Source: Allomyces arbusculus
Taxonomy: Eukaryota > Blastocladiomycota > Blastocladiomycetes > Blastocladiales > Blastocladiaceae
NCBI GenBank assembly: GCA_027604705.1
Contig: JADHYV010000008.1
Span: 310,001-374,000, forward strand
Direction: 5' to 3'
DNA: 64,000 bases
Below the pieces are notes generated by a model. That model saw only the letters and a program-made list of their open reading frames with translations, was not told where the DNA came from and searched no databases. The position numbers were made by a program, and so were the translations under genes. Shown in pieces: positions 20,772 to 31,800 of the stretch; positions within the stretch are counted from its first letter, which is position 1, and every line of letters starts with the position of its first letter.

Positions 20772-21357
20772 TGGGCAGGAGAGAGCACGGCGTCGAGTGT
20801 CGGCGTCGTCGTCGGTGCGATGGTTGACGGGATCGCCGGCCCGACAATGCCGACGACGCGCCGTGTGCTGACGGAGCGAAGCAACGTGCATCCCTCTTCC
20901 GCGCGTGCCACACGCGACTTGAACGTGATGCTGCAGCCACGATGCGAGACGCTCGAGACGCGGCGATGACCTGGGCCGCGGTCCACCACGCTGCCCGCCG
21001 TCGGACGAGTGGTACCGTGGCGGGAATGCAGCGCCGTTTCTGGGAGACGCCGTCCGCTCCGTTCTGGTTTTCCTGCCAGACCATTTCGCAGAAATCCCGA
21101 CGCGGACCAAAAGACTGTTTCCATTTCTGCAATCAATCATAACCGACCATCAATACACGCGTTCCCAATCCCCATCCCCATCCCCGAACCGGTGGACTAC
21201 ATACATGGCCATGCGCGCCGCAACTCTGCGCGCGGCTGCGGGCCGCCGCGCGGACCGGCCGCGCACCAACCAGCAGCTGGCCGCGTGCGCGTGCCGGCCT
21301 CGGCAGCTAAAGCAAAAAATCGCAACACAAAATTTTGGACACAACAAAAACTCCTGC
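20772..21357. other. Intergenic, NUDIX gene 5' flank and PH-gene 3' flank
   Basis: The minus frame stays open back to about 21140, but the residues there look random. No separate gene was seen. Confidence 0.35.
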
Positions 21358-23139
21358 TCAGTACCGGTACCCGACCGCTGAATCCCCATCGGCGTTATCC
21401 ATAACGACCGACGCCGACGCGGCCAGCCGTGCCGACGCGACCGCCGAGTCCGTGCGCGGCGGCAAGACCGCCGCCGTCAGCGCCGCCATTTGATGCTCCA
21501 GCTCGTCTAGTTCTGACGGCGACGACGACATTGGTGGCGCTTGCTTCTTGTGCGGTCGCGGCAATGACGGCAGCGGGGCCATCGGCGCGGGCGCCATGGG
21601 CGGTGGCGGCAACGGGCCGGCCGTCACAGGCCGGTGCCGCCCGCTGCGGTGGTAGACGGACCCGCTCACGGGCGCCGAGACGGCCGATGTCCGGTCATCG
21701 TCAAACGTCGAGTAGAACGACTCGCCGTGGTGCCCGTGGTGGTGCGCATAGTGGCCCGCCGCGTGCGGCATCGGCGGGAGCGGCATCGTCGGGTAGGTCG
21801 CGTGCACGGGCGTCGTGACGACCGCCGAGTCGCGGTTCATCCCGCCGTTGTCGGGGTACCCGGCCGGGACGGGTGGTGGTGGGGGAGGCGGGTACGACAT
21901 GCCGCGTGGCGGGAGAGCGGGCGAGGATGTACCTGACGTGTACGAGCTCGTGCGCGGCCGCAGGAAAGGTACACCGCCGGTCGACATTTCCGTCGAGGCC
22001 GCGGAGGAGGTGCGTGGCCGCACGCCGTACGGCAGCGGGCTCTCGCTCGATCGCGTCGACGACGCGCGTGGGCGGTACGGCAGGTAGGGCGAGCTCTGGC
22101 CGGAACTCGCTTCGGCGGCAGGTGCAGCAGTGCCGACGGCCGACGCACTCACGGCCGACCCGTCGTCGAAATCTGTGACGCCGCCGTCATCGGCATGCTC
22201 GTCGTCGTCGTCGTCCTCGAGCAACTTGAGGTCCTCGGCCGACATCCCAATCTCTGCCCCGGCCGTGTTCCCCCCACGCTGCCGGCGCCCCTCATCCCGT
22301 CGCCGCGCAATAATCTGGCGCAATTCCTTGGCCCACATGTCCATGGTCCACTGGTCCTCGAACGTGAGCCACAGGTGCACCATATCGTCGTCGCTCGTAC
22401 TGCGCCCATGGGCCGGCGAGCACCCAAGATGCAGCTGGCACCGCGACAGGTCCGGCTGCGAGAGGAACGCGCGGTCGCGAATGGAGACCGACCCGCGCAC
22501 GTCCTTCCGGTCGCGCGACTTGTAGTAGACAAGACGGCCGGACATGAACAGCACAAAGTACCGCCGTTTGCCGGACCCGTGGTGCGAGCCCGTCAACCGC
22601 GAAAACATGTTCCCGGGCGCGGCTTCGTCGGCGGACGTTGCGAGCAAGGCGTACTGCACAGGGTCGGGAAAGACGTCAGCCATTCCGCAGGCCGCCATGG
22701 CGCAATCCAAACGCATCATGCAGTTACGTACGTGTTGCAAGACGATATCGTCCTCGTCGGTCCCATCCAACAAGTCCATGGCCGAGCACGACGTGTCGAG
22801 CGCCGGCGAATCGAGCATCCTTGACGACGGCAGCGGCGTCGCGTGCAGCGTCGGCGTGCCTGCCGGTGTAAAGCTGCCGGACCGGCCGCGCCCGCCGCTG
22901 CTCGACCAGACCGACGCCGAGTCGGCGTGCAGCGATGAGGTCGGGCTGCTGTTGGCCGTGTCGCCAGCTGGGCCGGCGCGAGGGCGGGACTTGGACCGTG
23001 CGCGCGACTTGGACCGCGTGCGCCGCGGCAAGTAGGCGCCCATCGAACCGGGCGAGAGCAGGTTCATCGTGGTGGTCGCGGTGGGGTCGTGGTAGTGGTC
23101 GAGGAGCACCGATTGAGGCGCTGGTGTTCGGTCGCACAC
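21358..23139 (-). CDS. PH-domain protein with disordered flanks
   Basis: Single exon, 593 aa. Residues 35-60 are an RS/RK-rich basic patch (RRTRSKSRARSKSRPR). Residues about 191-280 form a pleckstrin-homology domain: KRRYFVLFMSGRLVYYKSRD for strands 1-3, MVHLWLTFEDQ in the core, and the capping helix with its conserved Trp (MDMWAKELRQII). An acidic run follows (LLEDDDDDEHADD), then about 280 residues of Ser/Pro-rich disorder with proline stretches (SYPPPPPPPVPAGYP, PLPPPPMAPAPMAPLPSLP) that could bind SH3, WW or EVH1 domains. PH domains bind phosphoinositides or partner proteins; a membrane-cortex scaffold is the likely role, by inference. The family was not recognised beyond the PH domain. 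A second ATG at 23067 is also possible. Confidence 0.75.
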   Translation of the reverse strand: MCDRTPAPQSVLLDHYHDPTATTTMNLLSPGSMGAYLPRRTRSKSRARSKSRPRAGPAGDTANSSPTSSLHADSASVWSSSGGRGRSGSFTPAGTPTLHATPLPSSRMLDSPALDTSCSAMDLLDGTDEDDIVLQHVRNCMMRLDCAMAACGMADVFPDPVQYALLATSADEAAPGNMFSRLTGSHHGSGKRRYFVLFMSGRLVYYKSRDRKDVRGSVSIRDRAFLSQPDLSRCQLHLGCSPAHGRSTSDDDMVHLWLTFEDQWTMDMWAKELRQIIARRRDEGRRQRGGNTAGAEIGMSAEDLKLLEDDDDDEHADDGGVTDFDDGSAVSASAVGTAAPAAEASSGQSSPYLPYRPRASSTRSSESPLPYGVRPRTSSAASTEMSTGGVPFLRPRTSSYTSGTSSPALPPRGMSYPPPPPPPVPAGYPDNGGMNRDSAVVTTPVHATYPTMPLPPMPHAAGHYAHHHGHHGESFYSTFDDDRTSAVSAPVSGSVYHRSGRHRPVTAGPLPPPPMAPAPMAPLPSLPRPHKKQAPPMSSSPSELDELEHQMAALTAAVLPPRTDSAVASARLAASASVVMDNADGDSAVGYRY

Positions 23140-25832
23140 GAAGAGGAAGAAGTTCCTTGATCGTGACGCGCAACAGCTTGAAGGTTAAGAGGAGAGCAAA
23201 CAGCCGAGGCCGAGGTGTGGAGACGTCGAAGAGAGCGGGAACGTTTTCTGGACGCTGCCGAGGACCAAGGAGAGCCGAATGTCGACGATTTCGTGCTAGC
23301 GATGGATGCTGCCGGCTGCCCATGCATTGCGCGCAACGACACCGACCTTGTTGGATGTTGGGGGCGCACCCACCACGACGCCAGCGTCGCTGGCCCACCA
23401 CACCAACCACGGCAGCTGCCCAAGGTGCGCCATGTCGTCGCTGGGCGTCGGCTGGTCGTTGCGCGCGGCCCGTGTGGCGCCCGGCGCGCGTCTCACGCCG
23501 TCGCCCCGCGAACCCACTGAACTTGCACTTGCACTGTGGCGGCGACCAAATGGTGGGCGTGACGCCAAAAACCCGCGAAGCCCACCAACGAATGCAAAGA
23601 AAAGGCGCCAAAAAATCGGGAAGGAGGACCGACGACACCACACAGCGATGGAGTGGCCTTGCACGGTGGTGCTTTCGATGTGCGTCGACAAGGCGATCCC
23701 TTTTCTCGCCTGCATCGCGCTGTTTTTAGCCTCGCTCTGTGCGACGTCCATTGTTCTTCTCTCACATCGCTCTCGCAGACTCGGATGCAGCTCTTTCATG
23801 CCTTCTGCCCGGACCCTTGTGCAACATTGCACAACCATCATGACCGTGCCAACCACGATCCATCATGCCGGCCGGCCGGCCTCGGCATGACGGGCGCGTC
23901 GATGTACACCGGGAACGGCGCCACGCGCCAGGGTTGGGCCGGCCGGGTGATCCCGTTTGAAGGCTGGGTGATCTCCATCATTCGTTCGACCGCCATTGCA
24001 CCATTTGCAACTGCCCTGGATGCACGGGCAACATGGTCTTCGCGCCACGCGCGTCAGAGACTCCCTCGACGGCATGCGGCATCTGAAGCGACCTTCGACG
24101 ACATCATGCGGATGAGTGTGGGACTCTCGCTGAGTGGAATGCACGACCGTTCCACGCGGCCCCGGGCTGGAACCAATTGCGGGCGTGGTTGCGCAGAGCC
24201 ACTCCGGGTCGTTCACGAGAACGATGCACCAGCGGATTAGACTGGGCTGCAGTGAAGAGACCCTCGCGCGACATGTGGCATCAGCAACGATCAGCGCCGC
24301 GAGCCAGAACCAGTTGCGCGCACAGGTGGGCAGAGTCGCAGCTGGTCGTTCAAGAAGTGCACTAGGGGAGAGAGGATGCATGCAGCTGAATATATTATTG
24401 TCGTGGGAGAGGGACACGGAGCGCCGTGCTGGCTGGCAGCATCGAGCGCCGCCAATCAAAATGGAGACAAGAAAAACATGAACAGGCCACGTCACTGACA
24501 TGCGGAGATCTGCAACACGCGCAAGGACGCTTCTTCAGGGTGCAGCACAAGCGTGAAGCACAGAGGCAGCGGGCAGAACAGCACATCGTGAGCAATCGTG
24601 CCAGCGCGTGAACAACCAGTCCGGCGGCATCAACTCGGCCTGGTGTTCTCGACCATCTGATTCTCCTTGCTGCGACAATGAGCTTCGACTTGCTCGACTT
24701 GCCCAACCTTGTTTTTGTCGACCATCCTCACATTCCTCGATGTTCTGGCAACTGCACGTCCCCAGCAAACGTGCCACCATGTTACATCGTTTCCAGCCCC
24801 TGCACAACTTCACCACCGCTACACGAATGTCATCGAACTCGCCGAAGTTTGGACCATCAAGTGCATGATGGCGAATTAATGGGATGCTATCCCACGACTG
24901 ATGTCCCCGAGGGTTGTCTGATGCAGTCTTTCTCATAGCAGCCGATGGTGGTGACTTTCATTTTTTCAGCAAGATTCATCCTTCCAAGTATCACCCGGGT
25001 CTATTCAGGACCTTCTCCACCGCATAATTTTTGCACCCGGGTCAGCGCGACCGCTCGTCGGCGGCGCTCGGCGAAGCGTGTCCGTCGGCGAAAGCGTGTC
25101 CGTCGGCGAAAGCGCGTCGCCCCATGACAGCAATAGTCAAGCGAGTCGGCGATCTGATCCTGTAGCTGGCGACGTCGATCCCGCCTCCGTGTGGGTGACC
25201 AACGAAGCTTACCTTGGACCAGCAGCAGCGCGCGACTCGGGCGCAGTGGCCGACGTGCAGCCACGGCGGGGCTGAAGAGCCGCGTGCACGCATCAACGAG
25301 CATTGCCAAGGCTGGCCCGCTGTTCGTGTCGCAGTCGGTCAGCGGGTCGGCAATGGCGCGGTCGGTCGAGAAGGAGCAAGTGCGGGACCAGCTGTCGTGT
25401 CGTGTTCATGCTGTGCGGCAGCATCGTCTATTCCTGGTTTCGGTTTCGATCCCTGCACTACCCACCCACGATGTATCCCCCATACACCCATACAATCCAA
25501 TTCATATATATTCAACGTCCCTGTCCGACGTGGCCTGGGGTGGAGAGAGAGTGGTGGTGTGGGGCCGTTCATTGCAAGATCAGGCCAGCAAATCTTCATA
25601 TGTCGTGAGACTCTTCACAAATACCGTCCGCAAGTACAGCAATGGATTTCAAAACCCCTTCCAAAAATGCTCCATCGCAAACGGAACTCATTCACTCAAA
25701 GCAAGACGTTCATTGCGGTCCAAACAGGAGCCTCCGTTTGACTTCGTCCGGGTCGACGAGCGGCGCTTGCTTGGGCTCGTTTCGACGGAGTCCACTACGA
25801 GGGAATAACGGATCAGTCGCGTCCTCTCCACC
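23140..25832. other. Gene-poor 2.7-kb stretch
   Basis: No recognisable gene on either strand. Open frames of up to about 210 aa exist (for example 24501-23863 minus and 25191-25808 plus), but they have irregular composition and no family-like motif. It holds a short tandem repeat at 25076-25111. Base composition is nearer balanced than in the genes, but CpG is not depleted as it is at 2-3.3 kb. Confidence 0.4.
25076..25111. repeat. Two tandem copies of an 18-bp unit
   Basis: The unit GCGTGTCCGTCGGCGAAA occurs twice head to tail, with degenerate half-copies on each side (CTCGGCGAA before, GCGCGTCGCC after). Confidence 0.8.
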
Positions 25833-28800
25833 CTATAGGGTGCCCGGGTGGACCACGTACAGCAAGTTGCCGAGCAACCGCGGCCGTGACGATTTGGGCG
25901 ACCCGCGCGGCGACGCGCCCTGTGCCGACGACGATCCGGCCTGCAGGTCCTCCCTCGACACTCCGGGGCTCCGAGAAACGAAATTGGGCGACAGACGCAG
26001 CGTCGACGTCGTGGCACTCATGTCCGTGTAGACCGACGCGGTGCCGTCGTCCGGGTCCGTGGACAATGGTAGGGGCTCGGTCACGGCCGGCATCACCGAA
26101 ATCGTCATGGTCGGCGACGCGGTCGATACGATTGCGGTCGGGGCCGGTTGCGGCGTCGTCGATGTGCTTCGGGTCGGGAACACTTTAGCGCGCAGCAGCT
26201 GGCCCGTGTGACCGAGCACCGCAAAGAAGACGTCTGGTGGACGAAGGAGGACGCGTAAGTGGCCATTGCATGCACAAAATCCGCTGGATAGAGGCCGTGC
26301 AGCAAGTACCTTTCTTGACCTGCGTCAAAAACTCAAGCCACGTCCAGGTGCGGTTGCGGTACTCGAGCGTCGGCATCGTCAGGACAAAATCGTTGATGTC
26401 CTCGATGTTCTTTTCCTTGTTGCCCTATTGTTTTTTTTTTTTGCGCCGCCGATTTCCTCAAGTCAATCCACGCCGCTTCCGCCCCTTGCTTTTCGACGAA
26501 CCCAACCGAAAATCGTACCCGATAACTGATGCACAGCGCAACGCTGGGCATTTTGATATAGACGAACGTGCGGTTCTGCGACGCGCGTGACTTCATCTGG
26601 TGTAGCGCATCGGTTGACGTCGACCGGCTCATATCGCGCGACCGTTTCCGGCGCGCCGCCGATGACATGATCGACGCCGTCTCGACAACATCGCTGCGCG
26701 CCGCGCCGCTGCCACCGCCGCCACCGCTACTGCTCGTCGTGCTCGCGAGCCCCGCCGTGGCCTCACTCGACGCATTGGCCGACCCGAGATTCGATCCCGC
26801 GTTGGTCGCGGTCGTTGTCGAACTCTTGGCGCGTAGCGGGAAAATGAAATTGACAATCCGGCGGCCGAGTTCATAGGTCATGGAGAACTTGAGCGGCGCG
26901 AGATTCACTTCAAAGTGCTCGACGAGCGCGATCCCAGCGACCGGCGCAAGCTCGTGCCAGTAGACGCGCACCATTTTCTGCATGCCCACGTCGATCACAG
27001 GCGGGAGCACGACATTGTTGCTCGTAGCCACATCGTGGAACACGTCCACAACCATCTCGAACACGGGGTTCGGCAATAGATTACTGCCCGTGACGCGATC
27101 TATCAGCAGCTGGAACTTGCGCGACTGGTCGGTGAAGTCGAGCAGCGTAAAGAGCACATGGCTGAGCCGCAACTGCAGGAACGGCGCCTGCGTCTCCGAC
27201 TGCAGCATGTACCAGACCACGTCGCCGGCCTTGATCGTCGTCTGGTAGATCGGGTGCGCGTTGGCGCTGCCCAGTGCTGTGGATGGCTGCTGGTTGAGCC
27301 GATCGGTGCTCGCGCCGGCACTGCGCATCCCAGCACCCGGATTGACACCGCGCGCGCGTTCTTGCCGGCTCTGGCTGCGGTAAATGATCTTGAACGCGTC
27401 CATGACAACGAGCAAATGGTCCTGAATCTCCGTGACCCGCGCCAAGATCTCGCCCCAGCGCGACGTGCCGTCGACGTCCGGGTGCCCGGCCTCGAGAATT
27501 GCCACGTCGTAGTGCAGCGCGAGCCGCAAGTCCATGATTTCCTGGCGCAGTGCCGTGATCGAGGCCATGAGCACACGCACGTCGTCGGCCTGCACGGCCA
27601 ACAAAATCGTCTCGAGCTTTTCCTGGTGCTGCGAGCGCGTCGGGTCGCGGTAAATCAGCAGCTTGGCAATCACGCTCAACAACACACTGTAAGCAAGCGC
27701 ATCGGTCGCAATCACAAAGTCGGTCAGTTCCAGCTGCCACGTGTCCTGCTCCTCAGTCAGCCCGAGATCCGCCTCCCACGGCTTGGCGCTGATTGCCGGG
27801 TTCAATTTCTGGTGGTGGACGCGCGTCGACGCGCGCGTGATCACGCGCTTGAACCCGGGCGGCAAACGGTGGTCGGCAGCACTTATCGTTGAGGACGACG
27901 GCGTACCACCTCCGCTCCACCCACCAGCATCGGCCGGGTCGAGCGTCGGCGAAAGCACGTTGGTGCCCGGGGTAAGAATGAACTCGAGTGGGATCCATAG
28001 TGCGCACGCTGGCGCAAGATACGGCGCGGCGAGCCCGAGCGCGAGCGCTGACTCCTGCGTCGCCGAAATACTGAAATTCGCGTCCGAGATTTCGGCGTGC
28101 GTGACCGTCTTGACGAGACTGCCGTTGACAAGCACGTCGTGCTGCGTGACCATGGTGTTCTCGGTCGTGACAAAGCACGACCCGTCGGGCGCGTCGTCGG
28201 CCTTGGGCGTGCACAGTTTGATTTGCGGGTTTAGAAACTGGATCATCAAGAACTTGACCACTTCTTCGGCGGGCGAGAACCCGCTCGCCATACTCGCGCG
28301 CCGGTTCAGGGTTCCGCCCGCAGCCGCCGTCAGGTCCGTGGCGCTCGCGTTCCCGCCGTCGCCGAGCAGCTTGGTTAGGATCGGCTGCCACCGCTCCTCG
28401 TCGGCCATGGCGAGCTGCTCCTGCGAGATCGACCGAATGAAACCACGCTGCATCGCCGGCTGCAAGATGCGTGCGAGATGTAGCGCCTCTTGCGACTCAG
28501 CCAAGTGCTGCTGTTGTTGTTGCTGGAACTGCTGCTGCTGTTGCTGCTGCTCCTGCTCGCGCACTAGGTTCTCGAGCTCGCGCAATATGCGCAGGGACGT
28601 GGTCGACAGGTAATAGGAGAGCAGCGACGAGCGCTGGTGCAGGTCCACGAGCTTGAAGACGTTGTTGCGCACGTCCTCGTCCCACAGGAGCCGCGAGTTG
28701 TGGATCACAAACGAATGCACATAGTCGTCTTGGTCGACGTGGAACAGGTCGTTCGATTCGAGTTGCGAGATGCGGTACTCGACAATTCGACGACCTTGCC

Positions 28801-31800
28801 GGTCGAGTGCGGCGTGCGCAAGATACTCATGGAGCAATCTGTATTGAGGGCGCATGGTCAGCGGCGGATCATGTTTGTGTGCATGGCGAGGAGTAAATGA
28901 CAACGTACTGGAGCTGCACCTTGTTGATATCGCGCCCGAAGCTTGACTCGCGGCCATAATCGACATCGCTCTTGCGGCAGTACGCAAGTTTGGGCGTCCA
29001 GAAGAAAGGCATTGACTGCACACCCATGGCCAGGAAATGGTTGGCGAACCGCACCTGCACCGTCTCGTTGGCCTCGTACGCCGTGTACTGCGAGTTACCG
29101 ACGAGCGTCGACGGCCGCGTCGTCAGCACCACCGACCGAATCTCGCTAAGGGCGGCGCAAAAAGACACTTCAGATGGCGTCCTCGTGAATGCAGACAATC
29201 GCGACAAGCAGGGACGTACACGTCCGCAAAATCGACATCCGACGTATCGATATACCACGGCGGCGGCGACAAGTGCGTATCGTGCGACCGAAACCGCGCG
29301 CAATGGAAATCGATCGACCCGCGCCCAACCACAGCGCGCAGACCGATCGCGTCGTCCGGGTTCAAAATTGCGCGTTCCTGGTGCCAGAGCGTGACGAGCA
29401 GCGGCGCGAGCGTCACCCGCAATGCGACGCGCGACAGGAACAGCGAGAATTTCTTGGCCGAGTACTTGGGCGTCGACAGCGGGAACAGCGCACCACGGCG
29501 CATCGCCACGGGCTTGTTTTGCACGTTAAACTCGATCAGGTCGGCCACGTATTTTTCCACGCGCGGCGAGAACGTGAATGTGTGAAACGTCGGGGTGCCA
29601 CCGGGGGACGCCGCTTCGCCTGTGGAACCAGCGGTCCCGGGGCGCGTGGGGGAGGACGAGTCGCACTGGATGCTCGCGACGATCGCCATCGACAGCGACC
29701 TAAAATGCAGGAACGAGTCGTGCAGAGCGGCGCTGGCGGGAGGGACGTGTTCAGGCGCGACGAGGTAAACGTCGTGGTGTGAAGCGGCGGGACGAAGGCA
29801 CTCGAAGATCGGCTCGAGCGAGACGGCCACGTTGCCCTGCAGTGACATGACCACGTCGCGGTCGTGCTGCGCGTGCTGCGTGCCCCACACATCGTGCGTG
29901 CGGTCAGTCCCGCCGCCGCCGGCCGCTGCCATGGCCGAGGTTGGGCGCAAACTGGCGGGAGTGACGCGCGGTTGCACAATCGCGACTTCGAGTTCGTCGC
30001 ACGTCCATGTCGCTGCGGTTGCCGATGAGACGGTCAGCTTGACGTTGCTGCGCGACGAGACGACGACGCCGTCAGACCCGTCGCCGGCGAGCCGGTTGTA
30101 GTACGGGTTGCGCGACCCAAGAACGTGCACGTGGATCGCCGGTGCTTCGATGCGGAGCTTGCCGTGCACGAGCCTATCGGTGATGAAAAACATGATCAGC
30201 GGCAAGGTCAGGGACACGAAGAGCTGCCAGCAAACACTCAATACCATCGAATCTTGTCCCACCACGGAATCGGCTCACTCGGGTCGAGCGACGGCTCCGT
30301 AAACTCGTCCGCGACACGCGACAGGTCTGCCAACGCTGGCTCTACGGCAGGCCCCCAATGGCTCGACAGCGGACTCTCGAGGTCGAGCGACATGGTCGCG
30401 TAACACTTGATCGGGGCCATCGCCTTGGCCACGTGTAGCGCCAGCGTCTCCCCGAAATTATCCACTGGAACGGCCAAGACACAAGTCGACGCTGGCGGCG
30501 CGACAGGTTCCGCCAAGATCACCAGCCCATGCAGCATATGGTGTGTGCCCGCGCGATCACTCGCCGGCAACGACGCGAGCGGCAGCGGGTAGTCGCGAAT
30601 GTGCACACCGAGCGACCGGAAGCGCATCGACACGTCGCGCGCGAGCGTGAAATCAAACTCGGCAACGCTCGGCGTGGCCTTGTCGATCAAGTGGCACGTG
30701 GTTGCGAGCGTTGGGGACATGAGCGACGGCGGGGTCAGGTAAATATCGACCGCTTCCATACGCAGCGAGATCAAGTGCACGGCCGATTGGGCGGCCGAGG
30801 CCATGACGCTCGTCCACTCGGCAGCTTGGAACGCATGGAGTGCCGCCCAGAACGGACCCTGGTCAATGCCCGGTGCCTCGGCAAGCGTCTTGGCCAACTC
30901 GCGCTCGCGCTCGAGCCGCGACCGCTGCAAGTCCTTGCCGTTACGGAAGATCTGGCCGAGCTTGGCCTCGAACGGATCGTCCTCGACCGTAAACGCGACC
31001 TGGTCCAACATCACGCGCACGGGCACGTCAAACCCATCCTCCTCGTCCCCGCCGGTACGCGACTTGGGCGGCTTCACGAGCTTGACAAACACGCCCATGT
31101 TCTCAATCACGTCCTTGATATAGTACCCGTACGGCACCTGCAGCGCCAGTTCCTTGGCCGCGACCGTCAAGCACCCGGCCGATCCGGCAGCGCCTGGCGC
31201 CGTGCCCACACTTGGCGGCGCGAGCGTACACTCGACGCGGTGCATCGCGCCAAGTGAAAACAGCGCGTCCTGCGCCGACAGCTCCGGGACCGAGAACGTC
31301 GCATACTGAGCGCACTTTTGCTGCGCGAGCGTCGTGCGCGACTTGGTCGCGAGAATCTCGATCTTTTGTACGGTCACGGACGCGGTAGGCATCCGCGCAC
31401 CAGACCCTTCGTCGGACCGCACCGCCGCGTGAATGTCGGGCATCCGCACAACGAGCCGCACCTGATCGGGTAAGACGAGCGTCACAGTAACCCCAACCGC
31501 GTGTATGTCGGTCGTTGCCGAAGCCGCCGTCTTGGTCGTGAGACTCGTGATCGACAAACGGCGCGCAGCTGCAGCCCGATCGGCGGGCGGCGTGCGTGTG
31601 CGGGTGTGGTCCATGACCGGGCGCAAATGCCGCAACACGGTAATCGCAAATTGGTGCACCGGGATCGCGAACCACACATCCACGTGCTCGTCGAGCTGCA
31701 CGCTCGTCGACGCTGCGTGGTGCAGCGACGGCAGCGTATCCTGCGCGGCGAGCACCTGCCGCGTGTGTGACTTGTGCTCGACGACCACGTGCGGTGCAAC

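Noticed and set aside
23653-24501. Open frames of 195 and 212 aa on opposite strands
   Set aside because: Irregular composition, no motif, no plausible splice partners; they look like chance frames in GC-rich DNA.
25191-25808. Plus frame of 205 aa downstream of the FMP27 3' end
   Set aside because: Overlapped by another frame of similar length, and the sequence looks random.
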